A DNA stretch of 64,000 nt from Chitinophaga pendula (GTDB lineage Bacteria > Bacteroidota > Bacteroidia > Chitinophagales > Chitinophagaceae), in assembly GCF_020386615.1 (NCBI RefSeq), contig NZ_CP077769.1:124001-188000 (forward strand), read 5' to 3'. The translations under genes and the position numbers were made by a program. Under the pieces are notes generated by a model. The model was not told the origin of the DNA. It saw only the letters and a list, made by a program, of their open reading frames with translations, and made no database searches. Positions within the stretch are counted from its first letter, which is position 1, and every line of letters starts with the position of its first letter. This document shows positions 1 to 9,178 of the stretch, in pieces.

Positions 1-240
1 CACTCCCGGAAAATACACCACTACAGGAATTCCTCGTATCACAACGGGCAAAATCCCAGTGGAGTAAAATTTCTTAGCGCCTTATACGTTATTATCAGCA
101 AATATGACAGTATAATCGCTACGCCGTCGCTCGTACCTTCATCCCGGCCATGCAAACAATGTCACACTGTAACTTTTAACCGCCTCAGGCGTTTTTACAA
201 TTAAGCCGCTTTTAAGTATAACAACGTTAAATCGATTCCT

Positions 241-3200
241 TTGAAACTTTCGCTATATCTACGCTGCTTCGGATGTATACTAATAACGTGGCTGATTGGC
301 CCGCTGAACACAATGGCTCAGCAATACCCGCCTGCCGCCAACTTCACACCGCTCTCATTCTCTGAAAATAAAGGTCAGTGGGATAAAGCCATCCTCTATA
401 AAACAGACCTCGGCGGCAGCGTCATCACACTCAAAAAAAATAGCTTCGGATTCCTCCTGCTCAATAAACAAGACCTCGACCAGCTATCCGAAGATGCCCA
501 TGGCAATTACCGCCCCGGCAACAACGATAATCCTCATATCGAACATGGAAAAGTAACCACCCCCACACCGGCCTCACAAACACCCGTGAAAGAAAATCCA
601 GTACTCTCCGAACAAAAAAATCCCGCCGTCAGAGGGCACTACTATAACGTCACCTTCCTCAACGCAACAGATAATCCGCAAGTAACGGCCGATAAAGCAC
701 AGGAAGCATATGCCAACTACTTCATCGGCAATGACCCGTCCAAATGGGCCTCCGAAGTAAAATCCTACCAGCGCGTTAACTATAAAAACCTATACCCCGG
801 CATCGACATGCAGGTATACTCAGAAGCCTCCCAACTGAAATACGACCTCATCGTCAACCCGGGCGCCGACCCCGCACAGGTAAAACTCCAGTACGACGGC
901 GCCACCAGCATGGAAATAAAAAAAGGCCAGCTATATATCAATACCTCCGTAGGATACGTTATCGAACAATCCCCCTACGCATACCAATACATCAATAACC
1001 AACGTGTGTCCGTCAAAGTAAGCTACCAGCTTAAAAACAACCAGGTCAGCTTCCGCATTGGCAACAACTACGACAATAAATACGCACTCATCATAGACCC
1101 CACCTACGTCTTTTCCACCCTCACCGGTGCCAAAGCCGACAACTGGGGCTTTACCGCTACCTACGACGCGCAGGGCAACTTCTACGGCGGCGGCATCGTC
1201 CGCGATGCCAACGGATACCCCACCACCCCCGGCGCTGTACAAAGCGTCTACGCCGGCGGAGTAGATATCGGTATCACCAAATTCAGCGCCAATGGCCGCA
1301 ATGCCATCTACTCCACCTACATCGGTGGCAATAGTGCCGAACAACCGCATAGCCTCTTCGTTGACCCTCAGGGCAACCTCGTCATCGCCGGCCGCACCCG
1401 CTCCGGCAACTTCCCCTTCAAAACCTCCGCCGGCACCTCCGGTGGCTGGGATATAGCCGTCGTAAAACTCAACGCCACCGGCACCGCCATCACCGGCGCC
1501 ATCCGCATCGGCGGCAGCGCAGACGATGGCGTTAACATCCGCGACGACAGAGAAGCAGGACCATTCGCCCTCCTCCGCAACTATGGCGACGATGCCCGCA
1601 GCGAAGTTGTCCTCGATGGCGCCGGCAATATCTACGTCGCCAGCTGTACCCGCTCCGCCAACTTCCCCGTCACCGCCAACGCCTACCAGAAAACATTCGG
1701 CGGCTCACAAGATGCCGTAGTCATGAAAATAGACCCCACCTGCTCCAGCCTCCTATGGGCCACCTTCCTCGGCGGCAATCTCGAAGATGCTGCCTACGTA
1801 CTGGCCGTCAATGGCACCAACAGCGTATACGTAGCAGGGGGCACCGGTAGCTCCAACTTCCCCACCACCGCCGGTTCCATTTACAATGGGTTCCGTGGCG
1901 GTATCTGCGATGGATTCATCACCCACCTCTCCGCCGATGGCAGCAGCATCCTCCAAAGTACCTTCCTCGGCTCCGACAACCCGGCCGCCGACCAGGTATA
2001 TGGTATCCAGCTCGATGCCAAAGGATTCGTATACGTAATGGGTACCACAGAAGGTAGCTGGCCCTCCAAACAATCACCAGGCACCCCCACCTTCTATAAC
2101 GACAACTCTAAACAGTTCATCGCCAAATTACAACCCGACCTCTCCGCCTTCATATACTCCACCACCTTCGGAAAAGCCGCCAGCCTGCCCAGCCTGTCTC
2201 CCGTAGCATTCCTGGTAGATCGTTGCGAAAATGTCTACGTCTCCGGTTGGGGCGGCGGCATCAACCCGCAACTGAAATACCCGAACTCCAACACCTTCGG
2301 CCTCCCGCTCAAAGATGCCTTGCAAAGCACCACCGATGGCGCCGATTTCTATTTCTTCGTACTCCAGCGGGATGCCACCGGCATCCTCTACGGTAGCTAC
2401 TTCGGTGGCAACGGCCTCTCCGAACACGTAGATGGAGGTACCAGCCGCTTCGACCGCGATGGCGTCATCTACCAGGGCATCTGCGCCTGGTGCTCCGCCC
2501 CCGGTGCCCCCAAATTCAGATACCCAGTCACCCCTGGAACCTACGCAACAGCACCTCCCACATTCTGTAACCTGGGGGCCCTCAAAATCGCCTTCAACCT
2601 CGCCGGCGTCAAAGCTGGTATCAAAACAACCGGCAACAAAAATAACTTCTGCGTACCAGCTACCGTCAGCTTCGAAGATACCACCTCCACCACCGCACAA
2701 ACCTGGGAATGGACCGTCATAAACCAAGCCGCACCAGTAGTAATGACCACCAAAGATCCTTTTACTTACACCTTCAATGCCGTAGGCGACTACATCGTCC
2801 GACTCGTAAAAAAAGATCCGTCTACCTGTAATGGCGCAGATACCGCCTTCACAGAAATAAAAATACGCGAAGACAAAGCCACCCTCACCTTCGTCAACCG
2901 CCGGCTCGAACCTTGCGAAGCCCTTTCCTACGAATTCGATAACACCGGCTCCATCGCCCCCGCAGGCAAGCCGTTCACCAATAAATCATTCGTACTCAAC
3001 TTCGGCGATGGCTCCCCGGCAGATTCCGTCGGCATCGGCGTATTCCCACACAAATACCAGAACCCGGGCGTATACAACGTCACCATGACATTGGTAGATA
3101 CCAACTATTGTAACGCACCCGAAACCATCACCTTGCAACTACGGGTGGCTGCCAACGTACATGCCAGCTTCATCGCCCCAGATAGCGCCTGCGCACCGGC

Positions 3201-3912
3201 AACCATCGAATTCAATAACACTAGCCAGGGAGGCGCCTCCTTCACCTGGGACTTCGGCGACGGAAACACCTCCACCGACGTAAATCCAACACATACTTAC
3301 TCCACACCTGGCACCTACAATATCCACCTGGTAGCCGTAGACAATAACACCTGCAACAAACAGGACGATACCACCAGCACCATCATCATCAGCCCACCGC
3401 CAACAGCTGATTTCGACTTCACACCCAAACAACCAAAAGAAAATACACCGGTATCATTCACCAACCTGTCCAATGGCGCCGTCTCCTACGTATGGAACTT
3501 CGGCGATGGCCACGAATCAACACAGACCAATCCAACCTATCAATACAACAAAACCGGCACCTACGAAGTATGCCTCACCGCCACCAACCAGTTCGGATGC
3601 ATAGATTCCGTCTGCAAACCAGTAAGCGCCATCGTAGTGCCCCTATATGATGTCCCCTCAGCCTTCTCACCAAATGGGGATGGCATCAACGACGTATTCT
3701 ATGTAAAAGGATTCGCCGTCTCCCGCTTCAATATCAAAATATTCAACCGCTGGGGACAACTAGTATTCGAAAGCAACGATATCAACATAGGGTGGGATGG
3801 CAAATTCAAAGGCAGCCTCCAGTCAATGGACGCATACGCCTACGTCATCAACCTGGAATTCAATGATGGTACAAAAGCCAATAAAACCGGCAACCTGACC
3901 CTATTACGGTAA
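241..3912 (+). CDS. Large T9SS-exported surface protein (beta-propeller, PKD repeats, type B sorting domain)
   Basis: Predicted cell-surface or secreted protein of 1,223 residues. Residues 1-27 form a signal peptide ending in MAQ. The next ~260 residues are the conserved N-terminal region found in such proteins (FSENKGQW motif). A long Gly/Thr-rich block of SBBP-like beta-propeller repeats follows to about residue 800. PKD-type domains with FGDG motifs lie at about 870-960, 968-1050 and 1051-1131. Residues 1132-1223 (AFSPNGDGIND, FNRWGQLVF, GWDGK) are the gliding-motility/T9SS type B sorting domain. Known for the family: exported by the type IX system, usually with a PorP/SprF partner. The start is a TTG placed just before the signal peptide; no in-frame ATG fits. 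It is a tandem paralogue of the next gene. The cargo function (adhesion, substrate binding or other) is not evident. Confidence 0.93.
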   Translation: MKLSLYLRCFGCILITWLIGPLNTMAQQYPPAANFTPLSFSENKGQWDKAILYKTDLGGSVITLKKNSFGFLLLNKQDLDQLSEDAHGNYRPGNNDNPHIEHGKVTTPTPASQTPVKENPVLSEQKNPAVRGHYYNVTFLNATDNPQVTADKAQEAYANYFIGNDPSKWASEVKSYQRVNYKNLYPGIDMQVYSEASQLKYDLIVNPGADPAQVKLQYDGATSMEIKKGQLYINTSVGYVIEQSPYAYQYINNQRVSVKVSYQLKNNQVSFRIGNNYDNKYALIIDPTYVFSTLTGAKADNWGFTATYDAQGNFYGGGIVRDANGYPTTPGAVQSVYAGGVDIGITKFSANGRNAIYSTYIGGNSAEQPHSLFVDPQGNLVIAGRTRSGNFPFKTSAGTSGGWDIAVVKLNATGTAITGAIRIGGSADDGVNIRDDREAGPFALLRNYGDDARSEVVLDGAGNIYVASCTRSANFPVTANAYQKTFGGSQDAVVMKIDPTCSSLLWATFLGGNLEDAAYVLAVNGTNSVYVAGGTGSSNFPTTAGSIYNGFRGGICDGFITHLSADGSSILQSTFLGSDNPAADQVYGIQLDAKGFVYVMGTTEGSWPSKQSPGTPTFYNDNSKQFIAKLQPDLSAFIYSTTFGKAASLPSLSPVAFLVDRCENVYVSGWGGGINPQLKYPNSNTFGLPLKDALQSTTDGADFYFFVLQRDATGILYGSYFGGNGLSEHVDGGTSRFDRDGVIYQGICAWCSAPGAPKFRYPVTPGTYATAPPTFCNLGALKIAFNLAGVKAGIKTTGNKNNFCVPATVSFEDTTSTTAQTWEWTVINQAAPVVMTTKDPFTYTFNAVGDYIVRLVKKDPSTCNGADTAFTEIKIREDKATLTFVNRRLEPCEALSYEFDNTGSIAPAGKPFTNKSFVLNFGDGSPADSVGIGVFPHKYQNPGVYNVTMTLVDTNYCNAPETITLQLRVAANVHASFIAPDSACAPATIEFNNTSQGGASFTWDFGDGNTSTDVNPTHTYSTPGTYNIHLVAVDNNTCNKQDDTTSTIIISPPPTADFDFTPKQPKENTPVSFTNLSNGAVSYVWNFGDGHESTQTNPTYQYNKTGTYEVCLTATNQFGCIDSVCKPVSAIVVPLYDVPSAFSPNGDGINDVFYVKGFAVSRFNIKIFNRWGQLVFESNDINIGWDGKFKGSLQSMDAYAYVINLEFNDGTKANKTGNLTLLR

Positions 3913-4243
3913 CAGATGCCCGCAATGCCCGGTCATGGAAAAACAAAACACCATGACCGGCAATACATTAGCTTGCCAACAAGGATTTTTTAATGGTCAA
4001 CCTGCTCAAATTCGCAGTCACACAAAATTTCCGGCACACTTTTACGTTATACTTTAAAGAGAAATAAGAGCAACAAATACCTGCTCATCGCTAATTGGCT
4101 AAAGTTTCATTCCTATGCTGCAAAATCTACACTTCTCCGCATTCGATACCTGATGTTATTTTTACCTGGAATGGTAACTTTTATAAGCAGTTCTGCGTTA
4201 ATTTTTGTAAATTACTTAAGTACACAAACACTAAAACTATTTC
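3913..4243. other. Intergenic gap between the tandem T9SS genes
   Basis: 331 bp, AT-rich apart from the hairpin at 3929-3960. No other gene is convincing. A 63-codon out-of-frame ORF at 4153-4344 runs into the next gene and is probably spurious. The promoter of the second T9SS gene should lie here, but I see no clean TAnnTTTG box. Confidence 0.6.
3929..3960 (+). terminator. Hairpin after first T9SS gene
   Basis: A perfect 10-bp inverted repeat (CCGGTCATGG / CCATGACCGG) around a 12-nt A-rich loop begins 17 nt after the stop codon. There is no U-tract immediately behind it, so it may be a weak terminator or an mRNA 3'-end stabiliser. Confidence 0.45.
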
Positions 4244-7200
4244 GTGAAATTTACGTCGTATGTTGGTTTGGTAGGATGTTTGCTAATGCTCCTTCCGGCG
4301 TTTTTTCAACCGGCGCAGGCTCAACAGCAGGAAACCAGCAGTAATTTCGCACCCCTCTCATTTTCAGAGAACAAAGGCCAATGGCATAAAGATGTGTTGT
4401 ACAGAACCGACCTCGGTGGCAGCGTAGTTTCTCTCAAAAAGAATGGATTCGGATTCTTCCTGCTAAACAAAGAAGATCAGGATAAACTGTCCGACTACAC
4501 CCACGGACACTACACCCCGGGCAGCGGTGTCAACCCGCATATCGATAACAGCAAGGTCACTACCGCACCTGCTTCACCCACCACCTCCTACCCGGAAGTA
4601 CCAAACGCTCCGCCTCCCGAAGCCCCCAAAGTAAGGGCACATTTCTACAATGTCACCTTCCTCAATGCAGCAGAAAATCCACAGATAACCGCCGATAAAA
4701 CCCAGGAAGGATACGCTAATTACTTCATCGGCAACGAACCGTCCAAATGGGCCTCCGAAGTAAGATCCTACCAACGCGTCAACTATACCGGCCTGTATCC
4801 CGGCATCGACATGCAGGTATACTCCGAAGCCTCCCTGCTGAAATATGACCTGATAGTCAACCCCGGCGCCGATCTCTCCCGCGTCAAATTATTATACAAC
4901 GGCATCACCGGTATCAGCATCAAAAAAGGACAACTACACGTAAATACCTCCGTAGGCGACGTAATAGAACAAACACCCTACGCCTATCAGTTTATTAATA
5001 ACCAACGTGTAATCGTAAAGGTAAGCTATCAGCTCAAGGGCAACCAGGTAGGTTTTAACGTCATCGGCGACTACGATAATAAGTCTCCACTGATCATCGA
5101 CCCCACATACGTCTTCTCCACCCTCACCGGTGCAAAGGCTGACAACTGGGGCTTCACCGCCACCTACGATGCACAGGGTAACTTCTACGGCGGCGGCATC
5201 ATCCGCAACCGCGATTTCTACCCCACCACACCAGGAGCCATCCAAAATGCCTACGCAGGAGGTGCCTCCGATATCGGTATCACCAAATTCAGCGCCAACG
5301 GACGTAGCGTTATATACTCCACCTACATCGGCGGCGGCGGCGATGAACAACCGCACAGCCTCTTCGTCGATGCCCAAGGCAGCCTCGTAATCTCCGGAAG
5401 GACCAACTCGTCCAACTTCCCGTTCAAAACGTCCGTAGGCCCACGCGGCAAATGGGATGCCGCCGTCATCAAACTCAATCCCACCGGCACCGCCATGATA
5501 GGCTCCCTACTCATAGGGGGAACAGAAGACGATGGCGTCAACATCCGCGAAAACAGACAGGCAGGCACCTTCAGCCTCCTCCGTAACTATGGCGACGACG
5601 CCCGCAGCGAAGTAGTCATCGACAACGCCGGATATATCTACATCGCCAGCTGTACCCAATCTGCCAACTTCCCGGTTACCACCAATGCCTACCAGAAAAC
5701 ATTCGGCGGCGTACAGGATGGCGTCGTAATGAAGATAGATCCCACCTGCTCCACCCTCATCTGGGCCACCTTCCTCGGAGGAAGCCAGCAAGATGCCGCA
5801 TACGTACTGGCACTCAACGGCACCAATAGCGTATACGTCGCCGGAGGTACCGCCAGCAACAACTTCCCCACCACCGCAGGAAGCCTGTACCCTAACTACC
5901 GCGGTGGCATCTGCGATGGGTTTGTCACACACCTCTCCGCCGATGGTAGCACCGTCCTGCAAAGCACCTTCCTCGGCGCTGACAACCCTGCACCAGACCA
6001 GGTGTATGGCATACAGCTCGATACAAAAGGCTATATCTACGTAATGGGCACCACAGAAGGCTCCTGGCCCATCAAACAACCCACCGGTACCGCCTCCTTC
6101 TTCAATAACAACTCCAGGCAGTTCATCTCCAAATTGGAAGGTGACCTCTCCGCTTTCGTATACGCTACCACCTTCGGAAAAGCAGGTTCAGCACCCAGCC
6201 TGTCACCTGTCGCTTTCCTCGTCGACCGCTGCGAAAATGTATACGTCTCCGGTTGGGGCGGCGGGATCAACGAACAACTCAAATACCCGAACTCAAATAC
6301 CTTCGGCCTGCCACTGAAAGATCCATTGCAAGCCACCACCGATGGCGCCGATTTCTATTTCTTCGTATTACAACGCGATGCCACCAACATCCTCTTCGCC
6401 AGCTACTTCGGTGGCAACGGCCTGTCCGAACACGTAGATGGCGGCACCAGCCGCTTCGATCGTAATGGCGTCATCTACCAGGGTATCTGTGCCTGGTGCA
6501 GCTCTCCTAACTCACCGTACAAGTTCAGATACCCGGTCACACCTGGCACATACGCCACCACCGCACCTCCATACTGTAACTTCGGCGCCCTCAAAATCGC
6601 ATTCAACCTCGATGGCGTCAAAGCAGGTATCAAAACAACCGACCGCAAAAGAAATTATTGCGTACCGGCCACCATCAGTTTCGAAGATACCACCAGCACT
6701 AACGCTCAAACCTGGGAATGGACCGTGATCAATCAAACCACACCAGTCGTATTGACCACCAAAGATCCATTCACCTACACCTTCAATACCATCGGCGACT
6801 ATATCGTTCGCCTCGTCAAAAAAGATCCCGCCACCTGTAATGGCGCCGATACCGCTTACGCAGAAGTGAAAGTACGCGAAGACAGAGCCACCCTGGCTTT
6901 CGTCAACCGCCGCCTCCAACCTTGCGAAGCCCTCTCCTACGAATTCGATAACACCGGCTCCGTCGCGCCGGCAGGCAAACCGTTCACTAACAAATCATTC
7001 CTGCTCGACTTCGGCGATGGTTCCCGCCCCGACTCCGTCGGCGTCGGCGTATTCCCACATCAATACCAGAACCCGGGCGTATACAACGTCACCATGACGC
7101 TGATAGACACCAACTATTGCAACGCACCCGAAACCATCAATATGCAATTACGGGTAGCCGCCAACGTAGTCGCCAGCTTCACCGCACCCGACAGCGCCTG

Positions 7201-7924
7201 CGTACCCGCTACCATAGAATTCAATAATACCAGCCTGGGTGGCGAAACATTCACCTGGAACTTCGGAGATGGATCTCCCACCTCCAACGAAGTCAACCCG
7301 GTACATGTCTATACCGTACCAGGTACCTACAATATCCACCTCCAGGCCGTAGATAATAACACCTGTAATAAACAAGACGATACGGTCATGACCATCATCG
7401 TCAGCCCTCCGCCAACAGCTGAATTCGACTTCACACCGCAAAAACCACAGGAAAATACACCGGTGTCATTCATCAATCAGTCCAATGGCGCCATCTCCTA
7501 CATATGGGAGTTCGGCGATGGCGAAATATCCACCGCAACTAATCCATCCCATCAATACAACAAAACAGGTACCTACGAAGTATGCCTCATCGCTACCAAT
7601 ACCTTCGGCTGTACCGACACCGTCTGCAAACAAGTGAGCGCGATAGTCGTACCTTTGTACGATGTACCCAACGCCTTCTCACCCAACGGCGATGGCGTCA
7701 ACGATGTATTCTTTGTGAAAGGATTCGGTATCTCCCACTTCAATATCAAAGTGTTCAACCGATGGGGACAACTGGTATTCGAAAGCAACGACCCGAAAAT
7801 AGGTTGGGATGGTAAATTCAGAGGAACTGTACAGTCTATGGATGCTTACGCATATGTAGTGAATATAGAATTCAGCGACGGAACCAGGGCCAACAGAACA
7901 GGAAATGTCACCCTTTTAAGATGA
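4244..7924 (+). CDS. Large T9SS-exported surface protein, tandem paralogue
   Basis: 1,226 residues with the same plan as the preceding gene: signal peptide ending in the QAQ region, FSENKGQW N-terminal region, SBBP-like propeller repeats, PKD domains with FGDG motifs, and a type B sorting domain over the last ~92 residues (NAFSPNGDGVND, FNRWGQLVF). Long stretches match the first copy residue for residue, so this is a tandem duplication that has since diverged. The start is a GTG at the signal peptide, again not ATG. The stop overlaps the start of the SprF-like gene in an ATGA, which implies translational coupling. This copy is therefore the most direct partner of that membrane protein. The ligand or function is unknown. 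Confidence 0.93.
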   Translation: MKFTSYVGLVGCLLMLLPAFFQPAQAQQQETSSNFAPLSFSENKGQWHKDVLYRTDLGGSVVSLKKNGFGFFLLNKEDQDKLSDYTHGHYTPGSGVNPHIDNSKVTTAPASPTTSYPEVPNAPPPEAPKVRAHFYNVTFLNAAENPQITADKTQEGYANYFIGNEPSKWASEVRSYQRVNYTGLYPGIDMQVYSEASLLKYDLIVNPGADLSRVKLLYNGITGISIKKGQLHVNTSVGDVIEQTPYAYQFINNQRVIVKVSYQLKGNQVGFNVIGDYDNKSPLIIDPTYVFSTLTGAKADNWGFTATYDAQGNFYGGGIIRNRDFYPTTPGAIQNAYAGGASDIGITKFSANGRSVIYSTYIGGGGDEQPHSLFVDAQGSLVISGRTNSSNFPFKTSVGPRGKWDAAVIKLNPTGTAMIGSLLIGGTEDDGVNIRENRQAGTFSLLRNYGDDARSEVVIDNAGYIYIASCTQSANFPVTTNAYQKTFGGVQDGVVMKIDPTCSTLIWATFLGGSQQDAAYVLALNGTNSVYVAGGTASNNFPTTAGSLYPNYRGGICDGFVTHLSADGSTVLQSTFLGADNPAPDQVYGIQLDTKGYIYVMGTTEGSWPIKQPTGTASFFNNNSRQFISKLEGDLSAFVYATTFGKAGSAPSLSPVAFLVDRCENVYVSGWGGGINEQLKYPNSNTFGLPLKDPLQATTDGADFYFFVLQRDATNILFASYFGGNGLSEHVDGGTSRFDRNGVIYQGICAWCSSPNSPYKFRYPVTPGTYATTAPPYCNFGALKIAFNLDGVKAGIKTTDRKRNYCVPATISFEDTTSTNAQTWEWTVINQTTPVVLTTKDPFTYTFNTIGDYIVRLVKKDPATCNGADTAYAEVKVREDRATLAFVNRRLQPCEALSYEFDNTGSVAPAGKPFTNKSFLLDFGDGSRPDSVGVGVFPHQYQNPGVYNVTMTLIDTNYCNAPETINMQLRVAANVVASFTAPDSACVPATIEFNNTSLGGETFTWNFGDGSPTSNEVNPVHVYTVPGTYNIHLQAVDNNTCNKQDDTVMTIIVSPPPTAEFDFTPQKPQENTPVSFINQSNGAISYIWEFGDGEISTATNPSHQYNKTGTYEVCLIATNTFGCTDTVCKQVSAIVVPLYDVPNAFSPNGDGVNDVFFVKGFGISHFNIKVFNRWGQLVFESNDPKIGWDGKFRGTVQSMDAYAYVVNIEFSDGTRANRTGNVTLLR

Positions 7925-8955
7925 TAATTATGAAACAACTGATTAAGCTTACTACGGTATTATGTATAGGGTTGATGGCAATAGGACAGTCCTCCTCCGC
8001 CCAGGACTTACACTTCTCACAATTCTTTAACTCACCACTGACCACCAACCCGGCCAACACCGGCTTCATTCCCGATGGTAACTACCGCGTAGGGATCAAC
8101 TATAGAAACCAATGGGCCTCCATCCCGGTACCCTATAAAACCATGTCCGTATTCGCAGATGCACAACTCTTCCGCGATCGACTCGAATATGGCTGGGTAG
8201 GTATCGGCGGCGTACTGCTACGCGATGTCGCTGGCTCCGGCAACCTTACCTCCACCAAAGGATACGCCTCCATCGCCTACCACCAGCTCCTCGGATTCAG
8301 CAGCCTCCTATCACTGGGATTCAATGCAGGCGTTGCCAACAAACGCGTAGATGTCACCAAACTGACTTTCGGCGACCAATGGAACGGCCAGTTCTTCGAC
8401 GCCGGCGTACCCACCGCCGAACCCATCGCCAACTCACGCGCCAACTACTTCGACCTCCAGGTCGGCATGAACTACGCCTACTTCCCAACTGACAATATTT
8501 ATATCAACGCCGGATTCTCCGTACAACATATCAACAAACCAAGAGAAAGCTTCTATAACGGTAATAACCAGATCGATCCCCGCTATATAGGATTCCTTAG
8601 CGGTAGCTTTAAAGTAAGCGACAACGTGATCATCAACCCCGCCGCCTACTACGCCGTACAAGCCAAAGCCCGCGAATTCGTACTGGGTGGCAACGCTGCC
8701 TATAACCTCTCCGGCGATGGCTCCAAACAAGTGTTCGGTGGCGCATATTACCGCCTCAACGATGCCGCCGTCTTCCTCGTAGGATACCAGATATCCAACA
8801 TCAAAATGATGTTTAACTACGATGTCACCACCTCCCAGTTCGCCAACGCAAATGGCCGCCGCGGCGCCTATGAAATCGGTATCGTATACACAGGTCTATA
8901 CCCGAACCGCAGCTTCAGCGGCGCTCGCAGGGCCACACTCTGTCCTTCCTTCTGA
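7921..8955 (+). CDS. Type IX secretion PorP/SprF family outer-membrane protein
   Basis: 344-residue outer-membrane protein of the PorP/SprF family. In this family each member is thought to help export or anchor a specific type B sorting-domain protein. Seen here: a signal peptide ending SSSAQ, then the family's typical opening (DLHFSQFFNSPLTTNPANTG, NYRNQW), then alternating beta-strand character to the C-terminus. The start at 7921 overlaps the preceding stop by 4 nt (ATGA). A second ATG at 7930 would give a slightly shorter signal peptide. Only one such gene follows two giant substrates, so it may serve both. Confidence 0.93.
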   Translation: MIIMKQLIKLTTVLCIGLMAIGQSSSAQDLHFSQFFNSPLTTNPANTGFIPDGNYRVGINYRNQWASIPVPYKTMSVFADAQLFRDRLEYGWVGIGGVLLRDVAGSGNLTSTKGYASIAYHQLLGFSSLLSLGFNAGVANKRVDVTKLTFGDQWNGQFFDAGVPTAEPIANSRANYFDLQVGMNYAYFPTDNIYINAGFSVQHINKPRESFYNGNNQIDPRYIGFLSGSFKVSDNVIINPAAYYAVQAKAREFVLGGNAAYNLSGDGSKQVFGGAYYRLNDAAVFLVGYQISNIKMMFNYDVTTSQFANANGRRGAYEIGIVYTGLYPNRSFSGARRATLCPSF

Positions 8956-8974
8956 TAATACGATCAGCAGGAAA

Positions 8975-9139
8975 CTATCGCAGCGGGTCGCCCTCCGCCG
9001 AAGGCATCGCCTCCACACCCAGGTGAACCGCACCCAACGTCATCACATGACGATCCTTCACCAACCATTTGATAACCTCCACACTCGCTCCCCGACGCAT
9101 TACACATAAATTGCACCTTGCCTCACCGTAGGTAATCAT
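8975..9139 (-). CDS. Small uncharacterised protein, 54 residues
   Basis: An ATG-started ORF on the minus strand, convergent with the SprF-like gene (stop codons 19 bp apart). It reads like a real protein: RCNLCVMRRGASVEVIKWLV near the N-terminus, then DRHVMTLGAVHLGVEAMPS, ending in EGDPLR. It has a CxxC pair (residues 9 and 12), no signal peptide and no membrane segment. The region is GC-rich compared with neighbouring intergenic DNA. The competing plus-strand frames give low-complexity or Arg/His-rich peptides. I do not recognise the family. A shorter start at 9100 (41 residues) is possible. The first ~20 bp overlap the probable upstream region of the GlcD-like gene. Confidence 0.5.
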   Translation of the reverse strand: MITYGEARCNLCVMRRGASVEVIKWLVKDRHVMTLGAVHLGVEAMPSAEGDPLR

Positions 9140-9178
9140 TATCTTAGCACTACAAGACTAACTTATCAGTTTCAGGCA

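Noticed and set aside
3..77. Possible C-terminal end of a plus-strand gene entering from the left edge (frame 3, stop TAG at 75-77)
   Set aside because: Only 24 codons are visible, two other frames are also open for a while, and nothing identifies a family.
2128..2727. 199-codon minus-strand ORF inside the first T9SS gene (others like it lie at 931-1350, 4934-5377 and 5507-6079)
   Set aside because: Gly/Val/Glu-rich shadow ORFs produced by the C-rich third positions of the real genes.
4153..4344. 63-codon plus-strand ORF overlapping the start of the second T9SS gene
   Set aside because: Out of frame with the signal peptide of the real gene and without family features.
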